From assembly GCA_951812925.1 (NCBI GenBank), contig OX638372.1, forward strand, positions 85,271,058 to 85,335,057: 64,000 nt of DNA, written 5' to 3'. Below the pieces are notes generated by a model. That model saw only the letters and a list, made by a program, of their open reading frames with translations, was not told the DNA's origin and made no database searches. Numbering within the stretch: position 1 is the stretch's first letter; each line of letters starts with the position of its first letter. This stretch comes from Calliopum simillimum. Taxonomy: Eukaryota; Arthropoda; Insecta; Diptera; Lauxaniidae. Shown piece after piece: positions 11,000 through 23,519 of this stretch. The position numbers and the translations under genes were made by a program.

Positions 11000-13863
11000 C
11001 AGTGGCAGATTAACCCTAAGGCACCAGTAGGCACCTGCCTAGGGCGGCAGATTTTGGCAAATTTTTGGAGTGAAAAAAAAAAAAAAAGTTTTTATAATTT
11101 AAGTATTGAATTTGATTTAATTTTACCTGAATGATACTTTAAAAACATTTATATTCGGCACTATTTATGCAACACGAATAGACGATTTAACCCATTAAAA
11201 ACAACCATGTAGTGCGCCATACGGTTAAATTAAGACGATTATACATAAAAGATATTTCAGAAAACTTTACTCAATGCCCAGGGCGGCACGCTTAAGGGGC
11301 GGCAAAATGGACAAAAGGGGATGACAAAATGAGTGATTGAAATAGAAATTGTTCTATAAGACCAAAGGACTATAAGCTAAAGAAATCTTATCAAATGCAA
11401 AAGGGACTGTAGAGGATGGCAAAATGGACTGTAAGGGGCGGCAAAATGAGTAATTGAAATAGATATTGTTCTATAAGACCAAAGGACTATAAGCTAAAAA
11501 ACTCTTATCACGGGAATTCGTGAGAATGAATTATGCGGCCGCGAGCGATTACGCAATTAAAGAACCCAAAATAAACCCAAATTATTCAAATAACAGCTGC
11601 AGAATATGCCAACCGCTTCACTTTGTACATGGCATACTCTGCTGTCTTTTATTTAATTCTTTCAGGACCATAAGCAAATGAAAGCTTTATATGCAAATGG
11701 ACTGCAGGGGCAAAATGGACTTTAGGGGCGGCAAAATGAGTGATTGAAATAGAAATTGTTCTATAAGACCAAAGGACTATAAGCTAAAGAACTCTTATCA
11801 AATGCAAAAGAAGGGACTGTAGGGGATGGCAAAATGGACTGTAGGGGACGGCAAAATGAGGAATTGAAATAGAATTTGTTCTATAAGACCAAAGGACTAT
11901 AAGCTAAAAAACTCTTATCACGGGAATTCGTGAGAATGAATTAAGCGGCCGCGAGCGATTACGCAATTAAAGAACCCAAAATAAACCCAAATTATTCAAA
12001 TAACAGCTGCAGAATATGCCAACCGCTTCACTTTGTACATGGCATACTCTGCTGTCTTTTATTTAATTCTTTCAGGACCATAAGCAAATGAAAGCTTTAT
12101 ATGCAAATGGACTGCAGGGGCAAAATGGACTTTAGGGGCGGCAAAATGAGTGATTGAAATAGAAATTGTTCTATAAGACCAAAGGACTATAAGCTAAAGA
12201 ACTCTTATCAAATGCAAAAGAAGGGACTGTAGGGGATGGCAAAATGGACTGTAGGGGACGGCAAAATGAGGAATTGAAATAGAATTTGTTCTATAAGACC
12301 AAAGGACTATAAGCTAAAAAACTCTTATCACGGGAATTCGTGAGAATGAATTATGCGGCCGCGAGCGATTACGCAATTAAAGAACCCAAAATAAACCCAA
12401 ATTATTCAAATAACAGCTGCAGAATATGCCAACCGCTTCACTTTGTACATGGCATACTCTGCTGTCTTTTATTTAATTCTTTCAGGACCATAAGCAAATG
12501 AAAGCTTTATATGCAATAATTTTTCTTATTTAGAATGGTCTATTGAGCGTCTAAAAAATATTTTAAAATAAAAGTTTTTAAAAATGTTTATGGTTTTTCT
12601 GGAATTTTATGGGGCACATTTGCCCATATGGTCGTTAAGGATTACTTTTTACATTTACATTTTCATATGGAGGTTGCGATAACCTTATTTCAAATGGAAA
12701 TAACTTGGAAAGTAAGGGTTCAATCGGAAAAATTTAAAGGTATAGTTTAAAAAGTAAGATAAGAGCTATTTGATGCCATTAAAAAATTACATTACATCAT
12801 GTTCTGCAGCAACACTGTAACATTGAAAGCAGCGCTTCGCCAAATTTAATCCATGGTATCTCAAAATCCTGTATTATATGAGCAATTCTGGCCTCGGAGT
12901 TAAAAAATTCGTTAAATGACATCTGTTTACCAAAAAGTTGATTAATTTTTTTATTTTGAGCGTTCAACTAATGGTGTTTCCAGAAAATATATAAATTAAT
13001 TATACTTTTACAAACTGATAAGTCTCAGTTCTTGAATAATATAAATCTTCTTGTTTTTGGCTTGGAACACATATGTCCGTATGGTCGTCAAAGGGTTAAC
13101 TTTATTTTGGGTAATTTGTTACTTATTTTATATGAAATTTTTTACCCCGCTAAGAACAACACTTGAACAGCTATGGGCCTATTTGTCAATAACCCCCACA
13201 TTTTCTTGAACTTTTTCCTCTATAATTCGCCATTTAACGCTTTCAAACCGGTTGGGACAATATATTCCAAAATTTTTTTAACAAATATATTACTAGGTTA
13301 TTAACGTCAGTCAAATTGAATGAATAAATAAAATTAATGCACAGTTTTTAACCACAGTTTTTTCTTATAACCACTCCAAGAACATTATATCCCAAAAATT
13401 CAAATCAAAAACATCTGTGGGGAGTTTAGACCGGAAGCGCCTCTGACAGTGAAAATTTGAATTTAGAGACGGTCAAAGATTTTACTTAACTTAAGTTTCT
13501 AAGATTAACCTATTACAAATATTGTGTACCCCACAGTTTTTTTCGGGTCAAAAGGGTTAACGTGATCGAATCCACCCATATTTTGGCTCACGCATTAATA
13601 TAACCTCACAAAATAAATGGTTGTACAATATGCAAATCCCATTATTAAGAATATCTTTAAATCACTAAATCAAGCGTAATGTACGCATGTATTTTCTGTT
13701 CAGCAAACAACTTGCGAAAAGCGGGTTGCTATTGCCATAGCAATATGTATGTAACCTTTTTATTTGTTTTTATTATAAGTTTTTTTTTACTATAAAAAAA
13801 TCTGAAGGGGGGGCGGCAGAAAAATAAGTGGCTAGGGCGGCAAATTACTTAGATCCGCCACTG
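11000..13863. mobile_element. non-autonomous hAT-like element inserted in the microsatellite
   Basis: The left end CAGTGGCAGATTAACC and the right end, whose complement is CAGTGGCGGATCTAAG, form imperfect TIRs of the CAGTGGCGGATC type seen in many hAT elements. Just inside both ends lies CTAGGGCGGCA. Flanking 8-bp copies ATAATCAT fit the hAT duplication length. The 2,864-bp interior has no transposase frame; it holds a 410-bp tandem array (11,295-12,515) and then AT-rich sequence. It is therefore presumed mobilised by an enzyme from elsewhere. The hAT assignment rests on TIR form and duplication length. Confidence 0.75.
11295..12515. repeat. 410-bp tandem array, about three copies
   Basis: Anchoring on CGGGAATTCGTGAGAATGAA gives starts at 11,511, 11,921 and 12,331, i.e. 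an exact 410-bp period. Two full copies are flanked by a partial copy on each side. The full copies appear almost identical (one visible A/T difference before GCGGCCGC). Each unit contains two ~140-bp subrepeats with GGCGGCAAAATGAG and TCTATAAGACCAAAGGACTA. The tail of each unit includes GAATTC close to GCGGCCGC. Confidence 0.92.
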
Positions 13864-13890
13864 ATAATCATAATCACTATCATAATCATA
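13864..13890. repeat. continuation of ATAATC microsatellite with right target duplication
   Basis: ATAATCATAATCACTATCAT resumes the hexamer immediately after the hAT-like right end. The first eight bases are the second copy of the target duplication. Confidence 0.85.
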
Positions 13891-14000
13891 AGCAGAGTAA
13901 TGGTTTCATGGAAATCAATATCAGTGTGCTCAAATCAGAAATTTTCAAAAAACAATTTTTGGTTTCATTCGACAAAAAGGAAAGGTTCTTTTAATATAGG

Positions 14001-15045
14001 TATGAAGCATGCCAAGTGTACCAGCTCAAAATTTTTTTTTCTCGATTTCGCTCAAATTTGGCAATATGGTAGATCCGGTGTGCAAGAACAACAATCCGGA
14101 AGGATTTGGTCCTAGTACCATTTGTCGTTAAAATACAGGGTGTTGAAGTTGGCTTTTTTAGTTATGTTCATGAAAAGGGTGTTTTTTAAAAAAATTATAG
14201 CTTACACTAAAATTTTTAAATTGATTAATCTAAGTTACTGGTCCTATTCATTTTGAAATGTTCTTTTTATAAAAAATATTTCTTGGTGAAAAACATTTTT
14301 TTTCACCAAAATTTTTTACAATTAAAAATACTTTTGAAATTTTTTTTTTAAAAAAGCCTCTTCGATTTTTTTTTAAAGTACTTTAAATTAAAACATAATT
14401 TATAAGCTTTAAAATGATGTATGACTCAAGATGGGATTCGGACGCTAAATGGAAGTTTTTGGCTTTTAAACGCCTGCGGAAGGCAAAAATCTTTTTTTAC
14501 TCAAGAGGAAAGCATCTTACAAAAAAAGTGTACTAGGCATAACATGCTTAGAATCATCCAAGCAATACGCGAGATTTTTTTGGATTTTTTTGGAAACTTT
14601 TTTTTTTTTGAATAATTTTTGAAATTTTTTTTTTAAATTTTTTCAAAATTAAAAAAAAAAAAAATTTTATTTTAACTTCCCAAAAAATTTCACAGTTATT
14701 TCCTTGATGATTCTTAGCATATTATGACTAGTACACTTTTTTTATAAGATGCTTTCCTCTTGAGTAAAAAAAGATTTTTGCCTTCCACGGGCGTTCAAAA
14801 GCCAAAAACCCCCATTTAGCGTCCGAATCCCATCTGGAAATTTTTGAAAAAACACCCTTTTCATGAAAATGACTAAAAACGCCAACTTCAACACCCTGTA
14901 TCTTAACAACAAATGGTACTAGGACCAAATTGTCTTGGATTGTTGTTCTTACACACCGGATCTACCATATTGCCAAATTTGAGCGAAATCGAAAAAAAAA
15001 ATTTAAACCTGGTACACTTGGCATGGAGTGCTTCATATAACATAT
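14001..15045. repeat. palindrome of a dispersed repeat
   Basis: The left arm (about 14,001-14,600) and right arm (about 14,690-15,045) are inverted copies. Shared blocks are GCCAAGTGTACCA, TTTGGCAATATGGTAGATCC, TTTGGTCCTAGTACCATTTG, ACAGGGTGTTGAAGTTGGC, GATGGGATTCGGACGCTAAA and CTCAAGAGGAAAGCATCTTA. The right arm lacks about 230 bp present in the left (roughly 14,195-14,425). Open frames within the arms are not conserved as protein. A third copy is at 22,588. Confidence 0.88.
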
Positions 15046-15049
15046 AGAC

Positions 15050-16655
15050 ATAAAAAGTCAAATGAAAACGGTAGATTGATTTTTTTTTTTTGGAAGAGTT
15101 GCGTTTTAAGAGATCTCCAAAATGGAAAATACGCTCTTACAGCTAAACCACTGATAGATTTTTATAGTATTCGGCATAAAGAAAGGGTTTCGCTTTTAAT
15201 CGCATCCCCCCTGAAGTATATAAAAACTTTTTCATAGTCAGCAGTACCAGCCCCATACAGAGAAAAATTCAAATTTAGTTGCTAATGAGTTTGCTCAAGT
15301 TTACAGTTGCGTGGTCCTTTAAAGTAAAATTCAAATGGCCACAACGCGAACTCTAGTTTGAACAAAATTGCATGCCTCCTACAAAAATATGCAAAACGCT
15401 ATACAGTCTGCATTATTTGAGATAATCCTGATCCTTTCCATGGATTAAGAATTCAGAAAAAAAAATTACAATAATCAAAGGACAACAAATTAAACGAAAA
15501 CACACTTTAGTGATTTTTCCTACTGGGTCAAAACTCTGTTCAATGACTTTTAGTTTACATTGTTGTATTTTTTATTTACTTGACTTTCGTCACCGCCAGC
15601 CAAATGCTGCCATAATCCTGATTCCAGTCGCTTTAAAACTTTTTACTTTTAACAAATGAGATCGCTTTTCAAATAAAATAAAAAGCCAAAATCGAAACGA
15701 AAAACAAACGGCTAAAACGACATAAAAACTCACTCGACAAGTTTAAGCCAAAACCAAATAATACCGTTAAAGCCCGCGTAAAAGTTACTTACAGAAATTG
15801 TACAATGGAAGCGCAAAAAGCGCAGTAACAACGAAAAGTAGCAGCATTGAAAAGTAGTACATACAAACAAACACAACACACACAAACATATGTATGTACA
15901 TTGTAAAAGCAAAGAAAACAGTCATCGTTTCTTCATTTATTAAGTTGTCAAATGCATAGCGGTAAAGAAAATCTACAAAAAAAAAAATGTTTCCAGATAA
16001 AAATAAAGGACGAAAATTCACTTCTCTCTTCAGCTCTTCAGAGCTGCTGGAAAATGTTTGCGGTTTTCTGTTTGCTAACCAGCAGTTTCACCATCAGGAT
16101 AAATAGAACGCGCTTATCGTAGTTGGCAACACTGGAATTGTGCTTTTCAATAGCAGATTTTACTTTTCGATTTATTTCTTTTTGAGTAAATTGACAATTC
16201 TTAAGTAAATACGAAGAAGAAACTTAATAACAAATGTAAAATGGAACGCATAACTTCAGTGGCATCATGGTTGTCCGATTGAGTTCAGTTGCAAACATTT
16301 CACTTTGGAAATTTCAACTGCAGCCGAATGCAATGATGATGAATTAAATTACATAAATTAATTTCATGAAATTAAATAATTTCATGAAGGGACATTGTTT
16401 TCCCAGCTTATTACTATGTAGTTGTAAGAATAGAAGACATTTTTTTTAAGTAACAAAAAAAATTGTTTTTGAAAAATTTGGTTTCCAATGCCATTGGCAT
16501 CTTGAACTCAATTCTATTTGTTATAAAGTTTTTTAAAAAATCTTTTGAATTTCAATAGATTGACTTGTGATTACCTTGCCTCTTTTGTCATTTATACGTA
16601 GTAGAGTTCGCCTTGTGGCCGAAATTCGACCATTTCGATTTGAATGTAAAGCAAA
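15050..16655. other. no gene recognised
   Basis: About 1.6 kb of mixed composition. CA-rich runs near 15,870-15,895 and a moderately complex segment at 16,020-16,330 could be unique host DNA, but no exon, promoter or TE protein could be supported. Confidence 0.5.
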
Positions 16656-16659
16656 AAGT

Positions 16660-17260
16660 TTTTATGACCTTCATTGGTAGATAAATATTCTAGTATTCTT
16701 CCTAAGGGTCTGGTTATCTGCATTCATAACAGTCGGTGCAGCAGCTTAGTCACAAAAGCGAGCTTTCCATTTAGAGACGCGTTACATCTACTAAAGAGCA
16801 AAAAGTTTTTGATATCTTTCCATCCAGCTCATTCTATACCAAAGTTCATAAAAATCAATGCCGTGAGAGCTGCTTACTTTAAAAACAGAGGATCATATTC
16901 TCGTTCGATTCAGCCTTGAAAGAAAAAAAAAATTGATTCAGTAGCTTAGCTCCGAAAGCATTTTTCCATTTAGGGGCGTGGCCCACCCACTTAAGAACAT
17001 AATGATCGTGTTTCGTTTCTTAGTGTTAACTTTATCTACATACCAAACTTCATAAAAATCAATGCAGTGGTTTAGGCGTAAGAGCTTTTTTTCATTTAGA
17101 GGCGTGGCGCCGTCCACAGAAAAAAACATAATGATCATGTTATCATTCCTATTTCCATATCAATTCGTAAAAATCGATGAAATTCTTTAGCCGTGAGAGC
17201 AATTTATGCATTTAGGGGCGTGGCACAGCCCACTTTAATAAAAAAATATAGTTCTATGCA
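16660..17260. repeat. degenerate ~120-140-bp tandem repeat (GGGGCGTGGC type)
   Basis: Units are marked by TTTAGGGGCGTGGCCCACCC, TTTAGAGGCGTGGCGCCGTCC and TTTAGGGGCGTGGCACAGCCC, at about 16,972, 17,097 and 17,212, with an older unit near 16,770. Each is preceded by TTCATAAAAATCAATG and followed by AACATAATGATC. It resembles the 3.15-3.6 kb repeat in design. Non-coding; probably the interior of a non-autonomous element. Confidence 0.65.
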
Positions 17261-17360
17261 CTGCACCCCGTCACAACCTTTTCAACCAAAAATCAAGCAA
17301 ATCGGTTGAGATTTAGGTATAGAAACAGGGACTGAACCGATTTGGTTTGCCTATTTATAT

Positions 17361-18633
17361 CAGGGTTAGGCGCATGAACTGTTATCTAATCAAATGATCA
17401 TAACTCTTTGTGTGAAATTATTTTTTATTGATTCAAATGACAAAAATGTTGGGAAATAATCAAAAAACTAGAATCCGGCTACTTAAGCTCGATATGGCCA
17501 CTTTTTGCCTTGACTATGGCCTTCAAACGGTCAAAAAACGAGTTGCATGCTGCACAAATGTGATCTTCCGGTATTTTGGCCCATTCCCGTAAAATGACTT
17601 TATTCAGCGCATCCATACTGGCATATTTTTTAGTCCTCACCTTGTTCTCTAAGATGGCCCAGATGGAATAGTCCATCGGGCTTGCGTCCGGCGAATTTGA
17701 GAGCCATTGTGTTGACGAAATGAAGTGTGGAACGTGGTTTTTTTAACTATTCTTGGTTCACACGAGCTTTATGAGATGATGCTGAGTCTTGTCCATGGCC
17801 TGCGACCGAAATGTTTTCGTGCCCACGGCTCTTAAGCAGCTTCCAACACATTTTCCCGATAATATGTCGCGTTGACTTTGACACCAGACTTGATAAAAAC
17901 GATTGGAGAGCGTCCATCGGCGGTCACAGCTGCCCATACCATTACTTGAGATGGGAAAATACTTCGGGTGGCTGTTCGTAGGCTCAAATTCTCATAGGAG
18001 CGTTCGGTCAAGTAAACACGATTATTTTATGAGTTTATGAACTACTCAATCGGGAAATTTTTCTCATCAGAGAACATAATGTTAGGAAATTGGCCACGTT
18101 TGTGCATCTTCTTTGCTCTTTAGAGTCTAACTTTTTTTTTGCTTTGGTGTAAGATCGTGCGCCTTTTGGAACTTGTAAGGCTTTACCTTGAGCTCATTGT
18201 GCAATATGTTCTTTGGACATTTGATTACCACTACGACGTGGATTTCGTTCAAGTCGAGCCTTCACTTTCCGCACCATTTCAGGCGATGATGCATTTTTTT
18301 TTGGTCCACCACCATAGCGTTTGGCAACGATACCAGTACCGTTATAAGGAGTTATGGTACGATACACAAACATTTTATTTACTTTGAGATGTTTGAGCTC
18401 ACAAACAATAGCTGGTTGTAATTTTCCAGCCAAATACTTATAATGCAATCACACTATGACGTTCGAAATCCATTTGGGAAAACTTTTATTTTATAAAACT
18501 AAGACGCAAATGCTTTTGGCGGCTTGTAAACAATATAATGAGCTGTCACTGGTTTGAATTTGACACAGCTGTTTTTATCGGTTTGCCAGATGTATCGGTC
18601 TGAAGTTGGTAACAGTTCATGCGCCTAACCCCG
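17361..18633 (-). mobile_element. DD37D-type mariner element with TIRs
   Basis: The left end reads CAGGGTTAGGCGCATGAACT (17,361) and the complement of the right end reads CGGGGTTAGGCGCATGAACT (ending about 18,632), an inverted repeat of ~23 bp. TA dinucleotides lie at or one base from each end. The interior carries a decayed minus-strand transposase. Length (~1.27 kb) is normal for Tc1/mariner. The element inserted just beyond the GGGGCGTGGC repeats. Confidence 0.85.
17479..18448 (-). pseudogene. transposase relic of the DD37D mariner
   Basis: The N-terminal helix-turn-helix block (18,448 to 18,194) contains ELKHLKVNKMFVYRTI, GPKKNASSPEMVRKVKARLE and RNPRRSGNQM. The middle shows MFSDEKNF (first Asp) and VWAAVTADGRSPIVFIKSGV; the catalytic QDSASSHKAR carries the second Asp. 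The C-terminal block (17,676 to 17,479) has SPDASPMDYSIWAILENK, whose MDY Asp is the third acidic residue in DD37D enzymes, and ends KSGHIELK. Stops (e.g. after FPIE and after VNQE) and a frameshift near 17,750 break it. The family is clear from motif order; it cannot encode a working enzyme. Confidence 0.88.
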
Positions 18634-18639
18634 TATATG

Positions 18640-21600
18640 TTGATAATTACAATTACTTTTTCAAAACTTTTTGATGAAATTTTATATAAGAAGTGGTACT
18701 GAAACATTTTTAATAGTACACAAGTTATTTATATGGTAAATACAAAATCTATTGGACCGAAACCTCTCTATTGTTTCTCAGGAAGAGGTTCCAGACACTG
18801 CTGAGATTTTCATCAACACAACAACATATTTGCAATTAACTACGGCATACAACCTGATGTTTGAGTAAATCAAAGCGAATATTACGTATAAAACGAGAAG
18901 AGTAGCTCTAGAAGATGCTCAAAGCACAAGGCGAGTTCTACATAGCTGCCGTAAGGTTTGTACAGCTGTTACGAGAACAATCGAGAAAATTCTAATTACA
19001 TCCCGCATATGGCATAATTTCTGTTCTGCCGCGAGTGTAATTTTTATTTGACTACCGCGCTGTGCAAATTAAGTATTCGAAGAGTTATTTAAAGTTATGC
19101 AAAGTGTTTGATGTGTTATAACTACGAGCAATAAATTAAAATAAAGCGTTTCACATAAAAAATTTCAAAGATATTGGAAGTATTTGTGATTTTGATTGAG
19201 TCACAATCCAGATGTTAAACTTCTAAAAAGTAACAATGATAAATTATTTAAATATTGTAACAATATAATAAATCAGCCTTAACAAATTATATTGTTAGTT
19301 TAACATTAAGACAATTTCATCCGAAGATTTATTGCATAATAATTTTAACCTAAAAATTACATGTGTATCTTTTTAAATTAATTTGCATACCTGGCGAAGC
19401 CATAAAATTACGCATACTACAAGCAAAACTACATATTTTGCTTTCTAGAGTATTTCAATTCACCAAAAAGACATTAACAACAGCCTTGGCATTTACGTAA
19501 TTTCATCACTCATACCATATGTCTCATACCCAATTCTATATTATTTGGTGTGCATCCGAAGAAATATCGCAATTTTCGAAGAATGTTAATATGGTCATTT
19601 TGTTACACTAAAGAAGATGAAGCCAAATTACACAAACAAAAGGTAGGAATTTACAAGTTGCAGGTATTTATCTTACATTATAATGAAAATAACTGATTAA
19701 AGGTATGCAAATTATATGAATAGTATCTATTGGATTTATGCAACTTTTGAGCAGATTTCTAAAATAAATAGATGAGTTTTAGTATTAACCCATTTGCAGC
19801 AAATTTTTTCCGGCCGAGAGCAAGAAACACTGAAATAAAATTCAAAATCCTTAGCAGGATGTTTTGATAGATGAAGGAAATTATCCACAAGTGTAACGTA
19901 AGTTATAGCTTTGCAGCCATGATTTTTCTAGTCCAGTCAAATAAGGACTGAACCTTGCAATTAAAAATAGAATGCTGAATTTTTGTACAAACCTTTGTTT
20001 TGATGTTCTTAAAAGTTGTCAGAGTCAAGATACATAAGGTCGAAGGTCATCAAAATAAATTTTTTACAGAAAAAATATGTCATTTCTTGCGTACAAATAT
20101 AAAGTCGGTTTTTATTAACTACTAGCTTGTCTGAGAGCGTTGTCTGTCCTTTATCCAGGTGCCTTTTACATATGTTTACATCATATCTCATTCATCTGCT
20201 TTAAATAGTTTCACAGCTATGATGGATTTTTCCCAGGGTATAGTATCCCAAGTCGCACTACGCCCTTCTTGCACGCAACTCTTCTAACACTATGTACATA
20301 TTGCCCTATCACATTTTGTGATCGGAATTGGACCCAAACTTTTCAAAAAAGCGATGGGCGGAAAAACGCCGTAAGTCGACTTAAAATTACTTATTGAAAA
20401 ATTACAGCAGCAAGATCGTGAATACGGCTTATATTTTTTCTTGGATTCATTTTTTAAAGAACGAAAATGTGCAAATTTTTTCAGTTTGACGCATAATATT
20501 TGCGTAATTCGTCAAGAACAGATTTTTTAAATTTTAAACTCTCAAAAAGTGAGGCTAAACCCTTAATAAACAGCTACGCTAAGTATCAAGGCCACAATAA
20601 TTTTTTCTTTTTTCCAGTGGACTTTAGCTAATTTTACTGAAGGTACTTATTTTGTAATACAATGAACAATTTAATATTCCATAATGTGCTTTGAAATTTT
20701 AATTTTCCTGAACTTAACACTAGGTACCTAATGCGTTAAGGTCCTGCAGGCGACATTAAATATCAAGCGGATTACATATTACCTAATGAATGACCGCAAA
20801 AGCATTAAAGCGCTTAAACATTTTATTGTTGTAGAAGTATTAATTGCAATTGGCAAATGATAAAACCAAAAAGGATTTCCGTAATCTACTAACCTGCTCT
20901 CTTCCTCTGCAGCGCACAAATTGATGACGTGACAAATCATTGTTTTGTCTACAATCTAAAATAAACTACTACATGCATACTGCATATGTATGTGTAAGTC
21001 TGCAATTACCCATAAGTCCTAAGGCCAACACCAGTGTAACCGTAGAGCTCTCAATGCTTGTGGCTGATAAAAGGTGGCAATGGGCGATGGCAACACCATA
21101 TCAAAAAGTATTACAATTGCATTACGAAATCTCTTTGCCCACTTGTGAAAACTACGGGATTTGCATTTGTATATATTTGTGGTCTTTCGACACAAATTGC
21201 GTATCTAGGTCTCTGATTGGGACTGACAATGTTGCGTATGCTTTAGTGATGTGGAATTATTAAACAAAATCGGTTACCCATATTGGTGTTTTCAAAGTAC
21301 TTAGACTGTGCTGAAAGTCACGGTTTCTTCCTTTTGACAATTGATTCCGAGAGACAAATATTTGGCAATATAGCCCACTGTATACTGATGATATAAATGT
21401 TTTTCCTTTCTTTAAACCTAATGCAAACTATCTAACCGATCTAGCATGGGAATAATTGCACCAATCACCAACACTAAGGGCAGATAATTCGACTTAAAAT
21501 ATTCCAAAACTTTATTAGATCTGAAGATGCGGCTAATATATAAAATTAAAGCTTTCATCTCTATTTCAAATTGTGAAAATTCTCAATAAATCAATTCAAT

Positions 21601-21980
21601 TTCACACAGCACTAGTACGTGTATGCATTCCAAATGTTCAATGTTGCAATGCAATGTGCTTTGCTTTTTGGTTAAGTTGGTTAGCAACCCATTCAAATGA
21701 TGATATTTTCATCATTAGTTGTTATGTATACTGGAACTGCTACTAAACCTCAACCATAGTTTTTTGGCAAACCCTATTTTAAAGCTTTTCGAGTGCATTT
21801 CACAATTTCAAACATTAAATTTAATATAAATCTCATTTGGATGTAACACAAAAGAACCAAGTTAATGATTTTGTAATGTATGTAGCATTTAAAGACCATG
21901 CTTGTAAAAGAGGTGCCACACCTTATTTTCTAAATGCGCCTTGTTTCTGCTAAGGGTTTGTATTATCTCGTATTTCTTTT
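18640..21980. other. 3.3 kb without recognisable gene
   Basis: AT-rich, mostly non-repetitive within the window. The longest open frame (20,940-21,263 plus, 107 codons) has no recognisable domain, no supporting splice context and Cys/Tyr-rich composition typical of chance frames. No structural RNA was seen. Confidence 0.5.
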
Positions 21981-21989
21981 ATAAGCTCC

Positions 21990-22195
21990 AATATCAAAGA
22001 AATTCAAAAAATCTTTTCCAGCTTTCTGCAAGGATCTATTCTTAAGCCATTTATCCTCAATATAAATGACATTGTTCAGTGCTGTGTGGTGCTGTCTCAA
22101 TACACCTTTATGCAGACGATGTACAGGCTTATTTGTCGAGGCCGATTGATCTGTCAGAGGAACTTATATCAGCGATTCTGCGAAAATCCGAAATT
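21990..22195 (+). pseudogene. LINE reverse-transcriptase scrap
   Basis: One frame has QGSILKPFILNINDIVQCC (from 22,029), the RT block normally read as QGSxLGPxLFxLxINDI. After a frameshift the next block reads LYADDVQAYLSRPIDLSEEL (from 22,106), the catalytic YADD motif of Jockey/R1/I-type non-LTR retrotransposons. Nothing else of the element was found around it. A short, dead fragment; the clade is uncertain. Confidence 0.75.
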
Positions 22196-22587
22196 GTGAC
22201 CAAAAAAAAGCAAAAAAAAATGATTTTGTCCGAGAGCGAAAATAATTGAAATAGAGTACAGAGGGCAACACTAATTTCTTAGCGTTAAGTTTCGGAGTCA
22301 ATTTCGATTAATCATGACCTACTGAATACACAAATAATATTAGATTTGCCGAACTGACGCTAGTTCTTTAGTTCTTCAGATATTCTTTTTTTAAAAGTGC
22401 AAAAATAGCTGTTTTGAGGCATACTATTTATTTTTTGTTAATGACACAGAAGAGCCATAACTTTAATCATTAAACATTACTGTTTAACTTTTCCAATTAG
22501 AACATTTCTGTACAAAACTAAACAAATATCTGGTCAATCCAGACAAACAAATTATACCCTAGGTATCGGATGACTTAAGTGGATCTA

Positions 22588-23170
22588 CATATGAAGCAAA
22601 ACACGCCAAGTGTACCAGCTGAAAATTTGTTTGTCTCCAATTTGGCAATATGGTAGGTCCGGTGTGCAAAAACAATAATCCTGGAGTATTTGGTCCTAGT
22701 ACCATTTGTTGTTAAAATACAGGATGTTGAAGTTGGCGTTTTTAGTCAATTTCATGAAAGGGTTTTTTTCAAAAATGTATAGCTTACACCAAAGTTAGTA
22801 AATTGATATAAATAAGTAACTGGTCCTATTCATTTCTTAGTGTTCTTTTTATAAAAAATATTACTTGGTAAAAAAATTTTTTTTCCGCAAAATTTTTTAA
22901 ACTTAAAAATACTTTTGAATTTTTTTAAAAAAACCCCCTTAAATTTTTTAAATTAAAGCATAAAATGAATAAATAAATGGCTTTAAAATGTTGTATGACT
23001 CAAGATGGGATTCGGTCGCTAGATGAGGGTTTTTGTCATTTGAACGCCCACGGCAGGCAAAATTCTTTTCCTATTCAAGAGGAAGGCATCTTACGAGAAA
23101 AATGCGCGAGGCATAAAATGCTCAGAATCATCCAAGAAACACGTGCGAAATTTTTGGGAGTTTTCAATAA
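22588..23170 (+). repeat. third copy of the 14-kb dispersed repeat
   Basis: Collinear with the left arm of the 14.0-14.6 kb palindrome: GCCAAGTGTACCAGCTGAAA, TTTGGTCCTAGTACCATTTG, ATGTTGAAGTTGGCG, CTCAAGATGGGATTCGG and CAGAATCATCCAAG occur in the same order and spacing. It retains the ~230 bp missing from the right arm at 14.7-15.0 kb. The 68-codon open frame at its end is not conserved in the other copies. The element class is unknown. Confidence 0.85.
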
Positions 23171-23314
23171 TACGATTTGGTAGTATTTTTCAATGTTTAG
23201 TTTTAATTATTGTGATTCAAATTCAATTAAGTCCAATTGGATCCAAATGAAAGAAAGCTTGGTGTTGAAAGTTTCGGAGTATATTATGGAACGTTATAAG
23301 GTCTTGATCAATGT

Positions 23315-23515
23315 TAAATAACTTTTTATTTTTGTTCGAGGTCAAATTAAATTAACATCCTTATTTATTTTCTCATATTTTGGCTTCCTTTGGAAGTCAT
23401 CTTCAGAAAGATGATAAAGATGACTTCCAAAGCAAAATAACTTGAAAATAACTTGATAAAATTAAAAAAAAAGGTTAATTTAATTTGACCTGGAGCCCGA
23501 TAAATTATTCAATAT
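23315..23515. repeat. short hairpin repeat (MITE-like)
   Basis: AGGTCAAATTAAATTAAC at about 23,340 pairs with GTTAATTTAATTTGACCT at about 23,474-23,491. The inner TTTGGAAGTCATCTT pairs with AAGATGACTTCCAAA at about 23,427. The structure is ~150-200 bp with no coding capacity. Target duplication was not resolved. Confidence 0.7.
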
Positions 23516-23519
23516 TTAT

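Noticed and set aside
9962..11030. Two ~350-codon open frames (poly-Ile and Met-Ile) on opposite strands
   Set aside because: They are the translation of the ATAATC hexamer microsatellite; a 6-bp period keeps frames open without coding.
11511..12365. Vector or adapter contamination because of GAATTC...GCGGCCGC
   Set aside because: The motif is embedded in each 410-bp unit of a tandem array inside a TIR-bounded element, so contamination is not the simplest explanation, though read-level checking is listed.
20940..21263. 107-codon plus-strand frame
   Set aside because: No recognisable motif, isolated, composition like random AT-rich sequence.
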